Assembly (NCBI GenBank): GCA_040766665.1
Contig: JAXGQD010000004.1
Span: forward strand, 1-64,000
Reading direction: 5' to 3'
DNA length: 64,000 nucleotides
From: JAXGQD01 sp040766665
Lineage (GTDB): Bacteria > Bacillota > Clostridia > Saccharofermentanales > Fastidiosipilaceae
Below the pieces are notes generated by a model, which had not been told where the DNA came from, did no database searches, and saw only the letters and a list, made by a program, of their open reading frames with translations. Position 1 is the first letter of the stretch; each line of letters opens with the position of its first letter. A program made the translations under genes and the position numbers. This document shows, in pieces, positions 8,207 through 15,643 of this stretch.

Positions 8207-9124
8207 ATGAAAGACAGTAAAACTAAAATTCCCGAGCCGGAAAACTTAAAGCCCGCCGTGAGAACCTCAGAGCGACATGCGGACGGTTTTATTCGCGATG
8301 AGAATAACATCGTGCGCTCAAATTTCCTGACCAGCGGCGTCAACGCTTTGAGCCTGGAGATTTTGGATCATGGCTATTTTTTCGGTGATGAGAGCTGGAA
8401 TCAATTCGGGGTGATCAGCCCTTTTGCCAGACTTTATTTTATGGCAAAAGACTACGGCTGGATCGAGACCGAATTGGGCTCCATCGACCTAAAGCCCGGC
8501 CAAATGTACATCATCCCGCCCTTTGTAAAAGTGAATCTGCGCACCAATCACCGCCTGGAAAAATTTTACCTGCATGTGAGCTGTCATTATGGTGGCTTGG
8601 ATTTGCTGGAGGGAATGAGAGAGTGTAAGGTTTTGCCCTTAGCCAACAACGCCCTCGAAGAGCTCTTGGAATACTACGAAGGCAAGACGCTACAGGACTT
8701 GTTGATGTTTAAAAGCGCCGTTTTCGGGATTGTGGGTGAGTTTGTCCGAACTTATTGGCCCAGCCTGCATGAGCGTTTGCGCGTGGCTCAGAAGTATAAA
8801 GATGTACATGCCTATATTGCACAAAAGCTGGACTTTAAACTCAATTATAAAGATGTGGCCTTGCATTGCGGCTATTCGCCGGATGTTTTGCGCCAGCACT
8901 ATGTCCAGGATACAGGGGTAACTTTGGCTTATTACATTCAAAGTCAGGTCTTACAAAGTGCGGCCCTTGAATTATTAAACTCAGACGCTAGTATTAAAGA
9001 GATTTCTGCTAAGTTAGGCTTCAATGACGAGTTTTATTTTTCACGTTTTTTTAAAAAACGTATGCAGTACAGCCCGCGCGAATATCGGCGCATCAATGGC
9101 TTTAACAAGGGGGCAAAATCATGA
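8207..9124 (+). CDS. AraC family transcriptional regulator
   Basis: A 305-residue regulator. Residues about 60-150 resemble the cupin-like sensor fold (GQMYIIPPFVKVNL), and residues about 195-300 form the double helix-turn-helix AraC domain, ending KEISAKLGFNDEFYFSRFFKKRMQYSPREYR. It is divergent from fucI across 124 bp and overlaps the hexokinase start by 4 bases. Control of fucI, of the sugar genes, or of both is likely. The effector is unknown. Confidence 0.9.
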   Translation: MKDSKTKIPEPENLKPAVRTSERHADGFIRDENNIVRSNFLTSGVNALSLEILDHGYFFGDESWNQFGVISPFARLYFMAKDYGWIETELGSIDLKPGQMYIIPPFVKVNLRTNHRLEKFYLHVSCHYGGLDLLEGMRECKVLPLANNALEELLEYYEGKTLQDLLMFKSAVFGIVGEFVRTYWPSLHERLRVAQKYKDVHAYIAQKLDFKLNYKDVALHCGYSPDVLRQHYVQDTGVTLAYYIQSQVLQSAALELLNSDASIKEISAKLGFNDEFYFSRFFKKRMQYSPREYRRINGFNKGAKS

Positions 9125-10422
9125 AAAAAGCAGCGGTACAAGCATTTCTTGAAAAACACGAATTGGCTGCAGCGCGTATAGACTTTGAGCAGGAGACAGC
9201 GCTCTTTCTTGAGAATCTGCGCCATGGGCTTAAGACCGAGCATACCTCCATGCATATGCTTCCTTCTTATATAGAAGTGGGCAAAAGTCTCCCCGTGGGC
9301 GAAACCGTCATCGTCATGGACGCTGGTGGAACCAATCTGCGCGTCGCCGCGCTGACCTTCAATGAACGCTACGAAGCGATTGTGGAGCACTTCGCGATGT
9401 ATCCGATGCCCGGCACCAAAGGTCCCGTCTCGAAGCAGGCGTTTTTCGACACTCTGGTGAAGTATCTTGAGCCGGTTTTGCCACTGAGTCGAAAAATCGG
9501 CCTCTGTTTTTCTTTTGCCACCGAGATGTATCCCAACCGCGACGGCCGCCCCTTAGCTTTCAGCAAGGAAGTGGAACTACCCGAGGTCGAAGGGGAACTG
9601 ATAGGCGAAAACCTGAAACTTGCGCTGCGCGAGAAAGGCTACCGGGAAGAAATCGGCATTGTGTTGCTCAACGACACGGTTGCCGCACTGCTGGGTGGAA
9701 TGAGCCTGCTGGGTAAACGTGAGATTTCTTCTTATGTCGGCTTCATTCTGGGAACGGGGACCAATACGGCGTACGTTGAAAAAAATGCGCGTATCCTCAA
9801 AGTCTCAGGTCTTGATCCGGAAAAGTCCATGATTATGAACACAGAGTCGGGGACTTATCCCATCGCAAACCGCAGTCCGATTGACAAAGCGATTGATGCC
9901 CAAACGCAAATTCCCGGAGACCACCTTTTCGAGAAACTGCTCTCGGGGCGTTATAAAGGGACACAACTCTATTACACTTTGAAGGCAGCGGTAGCGGAGG
10001 GCCTGTTTTCGGAAGGTTTTGCCCGGGGACTGAGCAGCATTCAGGATTTGGAAGCAAAGGAACTTTCGCGTTTTCTGAAACAGTCATACGGTCAGGGTTT
10101 GCTGGCCGGATTTTGCCAAAATGAGGATGACAGAGAAGTCCTGTACCTGCTTATTGATAATTTAGAGGAACGAGCCGCGCGTTTGGTGATTGTGAACTTC
10201 GCCGCGATTCTTGAGCAGTTAAACTGTGGCAAAAACCCACTCGCCCCTGTCGCCATGACCATTGACGGCAGCACTTATTTCAAGTCACCGTTATTAAAGG
10301 CAAAAGTAGAGTATTATGTGCATGCTTATCTTAAAGATGAATTGGGCTATTATCTTGAGCTGGTGCCTTCAGACAACTCCAATCTGGTCGGTGCCGCAAT
10401 AGCCGCTTTAACCAATTTATAA
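9121..10422 (+). CDS. Hexokinase of the eukaryotic-type family
   Basis: Phosphorylates hexoses with ATP at the head of glycolysis. The protein (433 residues) has the phosphate-1 motif MDAGGTNLRVAA at about residues 66-77, the sugar-binding segment FSFATEMYPNRDGRPLAFSKE, LLNDTVAALLGG with the catalytic Asp, and GFILGTGTNTAYVE. These are features of the large hexokinase family found in animals and yeast, not of the short bacterial ROK or Glk glucokinases. Translation is coupled to the araC-type gene (ATGA overlap). Such hexokinases occur in only some bacteria, so transfer in the past is possible. Confidence 0.88.
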   Translation: MKKAAVQAFLEKHELAAARIDFEQETALFLENLRHGLKTEHTSMHMLPSYIEVGKSLPVGETVIVMDAGGTNLRVAALTFNERYEAIVEHFAMYPMPGTKGPVSKQAFFDTLVKYLEPVLPLSRKIGLCFSFATEMYPNRDGRPLAFSKEVELPEVEGELIGENLKLALREKGYREEIGIVLLNDTVAALLGGMSLLGKREISSYVGFILGTGTNTAYVEKNARILKVSGLDPEKSMIMNTESGTYPIANRSPIDKAIDAQTQIPGDHLFEKLLSGRYKGTQLYYTLKAAVAEGLFSEGFARGLSSIQDLEAKELSRFLKQSYGQGLLAGFCQNEDDREVLYLLIDNLEERAARLVIVNFAAILEQLNCGKNPLAPVAMTIDGSTYFKSPLLKAKVEYYVHAYLKDELGYYLELVPSDNSNLVGAAIAALTNL

Positions 10423-10449
10423 TCGGATGATGGAAAGTTTGGAATATTA

Positions 10450-11343
10450 ATGGGATTTTTAGGTTTATCGAAGAAAAGAAGTGACGGGAACCTGGTCAAA
10501 GGCGGTGACCCGATGATGCATAGCATGCCTTATGTCATGCGAGGCAGAAATGAATCAGCGGTTTACTACCAGATGACAGTGCCGGTGGGTAATATTCAAA
10601 AATACACCTTGGAAAAACGCAAAGAAGGGATACGCATCACGCTGTTTAATGTCATCGTGGCGGCCCTTTTACGCACCATCAATGAAAGGCCCAAAGTGAA
10701 CCGTTTTGTGGCGGGCAGAAGGCTCTACGAGCACAAAGACTTTGAAGTGCTTTACGTCGTGAAACAGCAGCTCACCGATGAGGGCATCGAATCGGTTGCT
10801 AAAGTAAAGCTGAAAAAAGGCGATACCATTTTTGACGTCAAAGAGAACATGGACGAGCATATCCGCTCTGTTAAAAAAGGTGAGATGAAGGGTGACGATA
10901 AGCTGGTTCGACATTTGGCCAAATACCCGCGCTGGCTCATCCGCATGATTTATCGCACCTTGCTCTGGCTGGATTTTAACGGGATGATGCCCAAATCACT
11001 GATCGAAATGTTTCCCTTCTATTCCACGGTCTTTATTTCCCATCTCGGTACCTTGGGCGCCAATGCGCTCTTCCACCATCTTTATGAATTCGGCACCAAC
11101 TCTATTTTTATGACAATCGGCCGGGCTTACGAAAAACCTTTCAAAGGTCCGAACGGCGAAGTCGAATGGAAGCGGGTCATCGATTTGGATTTGACCATCG
11201 ATGAGCGAATTTGCGACGGTTTCTACCTGGTACGCAGCCTGCGTTTGTTCGAAACATATCTGGACGATCCCTGGGCCTTGGAAATCGGCTTTGAAGGTTC
11301 AGCTGAGGAAGACAAACAAAAGGGAGCAGATGAGCTCGAGTAG
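10450..11343 (+). CDS. CoA-dependent acyltransferase-fold protein (E2-like) without catalytic His
   Basis: A 297-residue protein resembling the catalytic core of 2-oxo acid dehydrogenase E2 and chloramphenicol acetyltransferases. It has no lipoyl or peripheral-binding domain. The region that carries HxxxDG in active E2 reads DERICDG at residues 251-257, so the general-base His is replaced by Glu. No E1 or E3 genes are present. From memory, related stand-alone proteins in anaerobes carry the same change, so the whole branch may have another role. It follows hexokinase by 27 bases and probably shares its mRNA. Confidence 0.72.
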   Translation: MGFLGLSKKRSDGNLVKGGDPMMHSMPYVMRGRNESAVYYQMTVPVGNIQKYTLEKRKEGIRITLFNVIVAALLRTINERPKVNRFVAGRRLYEHKDFEVLYVVKQQLTDEGIESVAKVKLKKGDTIFDVKENMDEHIRSVKKGEMKGDDKLVRHLAKYPRWLIRMIYRTLLWLDFNGMMPKSLIEMFPFYSTVFISHLGTLGANALFHHLYEFGTNSIFMTIGRAYEKPFKGPNGEVEWKRVIDLDLTIDERICDGFYLVRSLRLFETYLDDPWALEIGFEGSAEEDKQKGADELE

Positions 11344-11401
11344 GCGATGGCGGATACCATGCAATTGCCTCGGATTCTTATCATAAATTTAGACGAAGAA
11401 A

Positions 11402-11448
11402 CCGGCGGGGGGGACCGCCGGCATCAAAGGAGGGGGTTATGAAGTAAG
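11402..11448 (+). other. GC hairpin with strong RBS and start-stop mini-ORF
   Basis: Within the 361-base gap 11344-11704, a 7-bp perfect hairpin (CCGGCGG / CCGCCGG, 11402-11421) is followed by AAAGGAGGGGG and ATG AAG TAA. There is no U-tract after the hairpin. The rest of the gap is very AT-rich and holds only a small inverted repeat GTTCC / GGAAC near 11453-11467. Function unknown: a terminator variant, an RNA-stability element or a small RNA are all possible. Confidence 0.4.
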
Positions 11449-11704
11449 GGTTGTTCCTTCTAGGAACATCTTTAGTCTACCAAGAATTAGAGATACTTCA
11501 ACTATCAAAATGTTAATAATATATGAATAAATTCTTAATTTTTCATAATGTGAATCTTTAAATATGTTTGTTATAAGTTTATAGTAACTCATAAGCCGAT
11601 TAAATGTCACGATACATTCACATTTACGCCATATTTGGAGTATGATATTTGTTCAGGCTAAGTACCGGTTTGGCATTGAGCCAAAATTCAAAATAGGAGT
11701 TTGC

Positions 11705-11962
11705 ATGCAACTCGAGGGAGTACTTTTTTACGGCAACAGACCGGGTGCGATGTATACCGCTCATGACGATGACGCCTCGCGTCCTTTTCACTTGCAAATG
11801 GAACACTGCCTTTTGGAAATCTGTAAAAGCTTGGCTGTGCCTCTGCCTTTATGGATGAAAAAGAATACACGCGAGCTGGGTGCTTTTCATCAAACTGTTT
11901 TTACACCTGAGCAGTTCCTTGAGCCGGTGCATTTCGATCGTTTCGTTTTGCGACTTTATTGA
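11705..11962 (+). CDS. Small hypothetical protein upstream of mazG
   Basis: An 85-residue protein with no domain I recognise. The ATG at 11705 has AGGAG 5 bases upstream, which favours it over a longer frame from 11642. The sequence is acidic and aromatic, with no signal peptide or membrane segment. Its stop overlaps the start region of mazG, so the two are probably translated together. The good ribosome site and the overlap argue that it is a real gene. Confidence 0.6.
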   Translation: MQLEGVLFYGNRPGAMYTAHDDDASRPFHLQMEHCLLEICKSLAVPLPLWMKKNTRELGAFHQTVFTPEQFLEPVHFDRFVLRLY

Positions 11963-11967
11963 ATGAA

Positions 11968-12879
11968 ATGGAACACGACATGAATCAGCCATTCGACCAT
12001 CAAAAGGACAATTATGACTGGCAGGACCTTCTGGCCTTATTGCGCTTTCTGCGTTCGGAGCAGGGTTGTCCCTGGGATAGAGAACAGACCTTAGCCAGTT
12101 TGCAAAAATACCTGCTGGAAGAATCTTATGAAAGCGTTTCTGCTTTTTATTCGGGTGAGATGTCGGCTCTTAAAGAAGAACTGGGTGATGTGCTCTTACA
12201 AGTGGTCTTTCAAAGCCAGATTGCTGACGAAGCGCATGTCTTTGATATCGATGCTGTGATTTCTACTTTATGCAGCAAGCTGGTGAAGAGGCACAGTCAT
12301 TTGTTCGCTGATGATGAAGCCAAAACAGCCTCAGAGGTCAAAGCGCTTTGGGAAGAGAATAAAGCCAAAGAGAAAAAATCCCTTTCCGGCCGTTTGTTAG
12401 AAGAGGTCAAAACCGGGCTTAGCCCTTTGCAGCGCGCCTATCGGCTTCAGGCTGAGGCGGCGAAAGTCGGCTTTGATTGGTCTGATTACGAGGGTCCTTT
12501 GGCAAAAGTCCATGAAGAACTCAAAGAGCTAGCGGAGCTCATACCGGCGGACACAAGTGTCATATCGGATTCAAGCGAATTTAGCCTGAGTGGAACACAC
12601 TCGGATACAATGAAAGATGCAAGTAGACTCGAGGAAGAAGCGGGCGATTTGCTTTTTGCAGTGGTTAACTTGCTGCGAAAATTGCATCTTGATCCTGAAA
12701 CAGCTTTGATTTCAGCGAATACCAAATTTGTGCGCCGCTTTGAAGCAATGGAAGAATTAGCCATACAAAAGGGGCAGGTCTTTAGCCAATTGAACTTGAA
12801 AGAACAAGATGCGCTCTGGGATGAGATTAAAATGCTAGAGCATACCGAGCATGGAAATGTCTCTGGGCAAGTTCAATAA
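11968..12879 (+). CDS. mazG: Nucleoside triphosphate pyrophosphohydrolase
   Basis: Hydrolyses (d)NTPs to monophosphates and pyrophosphate, a house-cleaning role. It shows the MazG signature FLRSEQGCPWDREQT, then YLLEESYESV and EELGDVLLQVVFQ, the EExxE / ExxD metal site of all-alpha NTP pyrophosphatases. A second MazG-like half occurs near residues 210-245 (LEEEAGDLLFAVVNLLRKL). No clear ribosome site marks the start: TTG at 11959, ATG at 11968 and ATG at 11980 are all possible, and I used the ATG at 11968. It is followed closely by rqcP, a typical Firmicutes order. Confidence 0.9.
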   Translation: MEHDMNQPFDHQKDNYDWQDLLALLRFLRSEQGCPWDREQTLASLQKYLLEESYESVSAFYSGEMSALKEELGDVLLQVVFQSQIADEAHVFDIDAVISTLCSKLVKRHSHLFADDEAKTASEVKALWEENKAKEKKSLSGRLLEEVKTGLSPLQRAYRLQAEAAKVGFDWSDYEGPLAKVHEELKELAELIPADTSVISDSSEFSLSGTHSDTMKDASRLEEEAGDLLFAVVNLLRKLHLDPETALISANTKFVRRFEAMEELAIQKGQVFSQLNLKEQDALWDEIKMLEHTEHGNVSGQVQ

Positions 12880-12895
12880 GTTTACGAGGGAAGTT

Positions 12896-13171
12896 ATGAG
12901 ATTAGATAAGTATTTGAAATTATCCCGTATCATCAAACGCCGCACAGTGGCCAATGAGGTCTGCGCTTTAGGTCGTGTCAGTCTAAACGGAAAAACCGCC
13001 AAACCGGCCAGTGATGTCAAAATAGGCGATGAACTGGAGATTCGTTTCGGTACCGGACCCGTACGCTTACGGGTTTTATCTGTGGCTGAGCTGGTGAGAA
13101 AAAACGAAGCACAGGATATGTATGAAATCCTACAAAAACCAGCCACACAAGCGGAACTCAGTTTGGATTAA
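12896..13171 (+). CDS. rqcP: S4-domain RNA-binding protein, RqcP type
   Basis: A 91-residue protein starting MRLDKYLKLSRIIKRRT, the S4 RNA-binding fold typical of RqcP/YabO and Hsp15. In Firmicutes, RqcP joins RqcH in alanine tailing of stalled nascent chains on 50S subunits. GAGGGA sits just upstream of the ATG at 12896, which fixes the start. The location between mazG and a divIC-like gene matches the usual synteny. Confidence 0.88.
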   Translation: MRLDKYLKLSRIIKRRTVANEVCALGRVSLNGKTAKPASDVKIGDELEIRFGTGPVRLRVLSVAELVRKNEAQDMYEILQKPATQAELSLD

Positions 13172-13189
13172 CGCGGACAGGGGGCTCTT

Positions 13190-14107
13190 ATGAAACGACT
13201 TCTAAACTGTTTCAGTTCCGATTTCGAACGGATGGGCAGACATGAGCTGCTTGATGCCATCGCCCGCTCCGAGGGGCGCGTGCTGGTAAGTGAAACGATC
13301 GGTGCGATACCGCCGCTGCTCAGCGATCTTACAAATGCAGAGTTGGCTTCTGCCTTCGGTGCAGATTTGCTTATATTGAATCTCTTCGATCTTGACAGAC
13401 CGCATATCTTCGCCTTGCCGGAGAGTAAGGAACGTGGCGTCATCCGGCAAGTCAAGTATCTATGCGGCAGGCCCGTAGGCATTAATCTTGAGCCTGCACA
13501 GCCCGCCGCTCCCGATGATCCCAATCCTTTTAAAATGACGGCGGGGCGTCTTGCCACGGCTGAAAACGCAAAGAAAGCGGTGGAACAAGGTATCGACTTC
13601 CTCGTCATCACCGGCAATCCTGAGACCGGTGTGGACAAGGTGGGTATTGTCAATGCGCTTCAGGATATTCGCAGCGCCGTGGGCGACCGACTTATGCTGA
13701 TAGCGGGTAAAATGCACGGTTCAGGGGTTCTTCATGAAAGCGCGACAGCCATCGTTACGCTTTCCGACCTTGAGGATTATGCAAATGCAGGTGCTGATGT
13801 GGTGCTTGTGCCTGCGCCCGGTACGGTTCCCGGAATCAGCGAAGCTTATGTGCAAAGTCTGGTCAGTCGTGCCCACGAGCTGGGGCTTTTATGTATGAGC
13901 AGCATTGGTACCAGCCAGGAAGGGGCGGACCGTGAAACAATCAAGCGTATCGCACTGATGTGTAAGATATGCGGAGTGGACCTGCATCATATCGGTGACA
14001 GCGGCTATATAGGCATGGCTTTACCGGAGAACATTCTTGCCTACAGCATTGCAATACGAGGTGTAAGGCATAGCTATCGCCGTATGGCTGCTTCCATAAG
14101 ACGCTAG
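13190..14107 (+). CDS. Conserved barrel-type protein of unknown function (DUF7916-like)
   Basis: A 305-residue cytoplasmic protein. Segments such as ADLLILNLFDLDRP, GRPVGINLEPAQP, GIDFLVITGNPETGVD, LMLIAGKMHG and GADVVLVPAPGTVPG have the beta-strand/alpha-helix rhythm of a TIM barrel. I recognise it only as a conserved family in Firmicutes, to my recollection named DUF7916. The reaction is unknown; the acidic and phosphate-loop-like Gly residues at strand ends suggest an enzyme. It lies 18 bases after rqcP and interrupts the usual rqcP-divIC neighbourhood. Confidence 0.55.
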   Translation: MKRLLNCFSSDFERMGRHELLDAIARSEGRVLVSETIGAIPPLLSDLTNAELASAFGADLLILNLFDLDRPHIFALPESKERGVIRQVKYLCGRPVGINLEPAQPAAPDDPNPFKMTAGRLATAENAKKAVEQGIDFLVITGNPETGVDKVGIVNALQDIRSAVGDRLMLIAGKMHGSGVLHESATAIVTLSDLEDYANAGADVVLVPAPGTVPGISEAYVQSLVSRAHELGLLCMSSIGTSQEGADRETIKRIALMCKICGVDLHHIGDSGYIGMALPENILAYSIAIRGVRHSYRRMAASIRR

Positions 14108-14262
14108 ATCATCGTATAAGTCAATTGTGAAATTTTTATGATGGGCTACATTTTGTGCAATTAAAGGGTATTTTCTGCTAGTATATACAGGATATAGGAA
14201 AGACTTGCATAGGCTCTGCAACGTGCAGAAGACCAAGCAATTTAAAAGCAAGTGAGGGAAAA

Positions 14263-14610
14263 GTGGCAGCTAAAAACAGACGCGAAGGCGTTATAGAGAG
14301 AAGAAACGCAAGACAGGCGATGGCGAAAAAGTCGCAGAAGAGTGTTTTGCCAAAAGTATTGACACTTTTAGTGCTGATTTTCGCAGTGCTTTCCTTCGTA
14401 TATTTCCTTAATCAAGAAAAGGAATTCAAACGGCAACAGCAATTGAATGCGCAGTATGCCGAAACCTTAGCTTCCCTGGAAGAGGCCAATGTGCAGTTGG
14501 AAAAGGACAAGGAAAATATCAACTCCGACGAGAATGTGATGAAAATCGCTCACGAACAAGGCATGATACGTGAAGGCGAGATTATTTTTGAAGATTCAAA
14601 CGGGAACTGA
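14263..14610 (+). CDS. divIC: Septum formation initiator family protein (DivIC/FtsB-like)
   Basis: A 115-residue bitopic membrane protein: a basic cytoplasmic N-terminus, one membrane segment at about residues 31-48 (VLTLLVLIFAVLSFVYFL), then a coiled coil at about 50-90. That architecture and the mazG-rqcP-divIC order define the DivIC/FtsB family, which joins the FtsL-DivIB complex at the division septum. It starts with GTG behind GAGGGA. Low sequence conservation in this family keeps the name tentative. Confidence 0.8.
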   Translation: MAAKNRREGVIERRNARQAMAKKSQKSVLPKVLTLLVLIFAVLSFVYFLNQEKEFKRQQQLNAQYAETLASLEEANVQLEKDKENINSDENVMKIAHEQGMIREGEIIFEDSNGN

Positions 14611-14658
14611 CTGTATAAGTCGAGAAAATCATGTGCATGATTAACAGTGTAGGCTGTA

Positions 14659-14702
14659 TTGACGGAAGAGCATGAATATTATATATTATGAATATATAAT
14701 AT
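14659..14702 (+). promoter_or_regulatory. trxA promoter with AT palindrome
   Basis: TTGACG (14659-14664), a 17-bp spacer and TATATT (14682-14687) form a good sigma-A promoter. The -10 region lies inside a perfect inverted repeat with 11-bp arms, ATATTATATAT (14676-14686) and ATATATAATAT (14692-14702), loop TATGA. The palindrome covers the -10 and start point, so it could be a repressor site or ease melting. Confidence 0.7.
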
Positions 14703-14754
14703 ATAGACGAAGCGAAATCGTTAATTAATAGATTGGAAATTGAGAGGAATCAAC

Positions 14755-15069
14755 ATGAGTGAAGTAACATTAACAAAAGACAATTTTAATGAGGTCATCA
14801 GTAGCGCAACGCTACCGGTTTTAGTCGATTTTTGGGCACCCTGGTGCGGCCCCTGTAAAATGCTGGGTCCCGTCGTCAGCGCATTAGCTGAGAAGACTGA
14901 GGGAAAAGCCATCATCGCAAAATTAAATATTGACGATGAGCCGGATTTGGCAGCACAGTTCCGTGTGATGAGTATACCCACCCTGATGGTTTTCAAAGAT
15001 GGCCAAGTGGTCGGCAAGACCGTTGGCGTACAACCGGAAAAAGAATTGCTCAAGCTTTTGGGACTTTAA
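14755..15069 (+). CDS. trxA: Thioredoxin
   Basis: A 104-residue thioredoxin with the redox motif FWAPWCGPCK at about residues 26-35 and the cis-Pro loop SIPTLMVFKDGQ. It reduces protein disulfides using thioredoxin reductase, which is not in the window. The ATG at 14755 follows GAGAGGA; an earlier in-frame TTG is unlikely. It is monocistronic, with its own promoter and terminator. Confidence 0.96.
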   Translation: MSEVTLTKDNFNEVISSATLPVLVDFWAPWCGPCKMLGPVVSALAEKTEGKAIIAKLNIDDEPDLAAQFRVMSIPTLMVFKDGQVVGKTVGVQPEKELLKLLGL

Positions 15070-15127
15070 TCGCTAGGTAGCCGTAAGTAAGCACTGACAA
15101 TTCTAAGTGAATAACTTCAATTGAGAG

Positions 15128-15170
15128 GCTGTCTCCGTTTCCTTTAATGATTCGGAGCAGCTTTTCTTTT
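15128..15170 (+). terminator. trxA terminator
   Basis: GCTGTCTCCG (15128-15137) pairs with CGGAGCAGC (15153-15161) with one bulged T, followed by TTTTCTTTT. Confidence 0.75.
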
Positions 15171-15253
15171 GCCAGAATTTGCATGATTTTAGCATCTATA
15201 GACAATTTTTTGCCAAGTTCTATATAAATACGTTAATCTATTTGTAAGACTTG

Positions 15254-15643
15254 ATGAAAGCAGGCAGCCGTATGAATGAAGACGTTTACAGCTATGATTA
15301 CACACTTTTGGTAAGTATTGTCAAAGAATCTTTCGCCTCTGCCGTGATTCGCGCGGCGCAGGAGGAGGGGGCACACGGAGCCACCATTATCTTGGGAAAA
15401 GGCATGTTGACCAAAGCCCAGGCCCAGTTTTTTGGCAGGCCTTTGGAGACCGGTCGACAAGTCATCTTTCTGGCCGTCAGAAATGATCGCAAAAAACAAA
15501 TCATGCAACATATTTACGATATGAGCGGTTTAAAAACTGAGGCGCATGGTTTGGTCTTTGAGATACCCTTGATTGCAGCCGCAGGCATAGCACCTGTCAA
15601 TGTGCTGGATGCTGACGACGCAGTTAGGGGGAATGGCTCATGA
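15254..15643 (+). CDS. PII-like signalling protein
   Basis: About 129 residues with the compact PII ferredoxin-like fold: YTLLVSIVKESFASAVIRAA, then GAHGATIILGKG and GRQVIFLAVRNDRKKQIMQHI. The long T-loop Tyr of classical GlnB is not evident. It ends with a 4-base overlap onto the DUF1538 gene. PII proteins bind ATP/ADP and 2-oxoglutarate or other small ligands and gate transporters, so it likely regulates that membrane protein (inference). Start choice is uncertain: ATG at 15254 or ATG at 15272, neither with a strong ribosome site. Confidence 0.75.
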   Translation: MKAGSRMNEDVYSYDYTLLVSIVKESFASAVIRAAQEEGAHGATIILGKGMLTKAQAQFFGRPLETGRQVIFLAVRNDRKKQIMQHIYDMSGLKTEAHGLVFEIPLIAAAGIAPVNVLDADDAVRGNGS

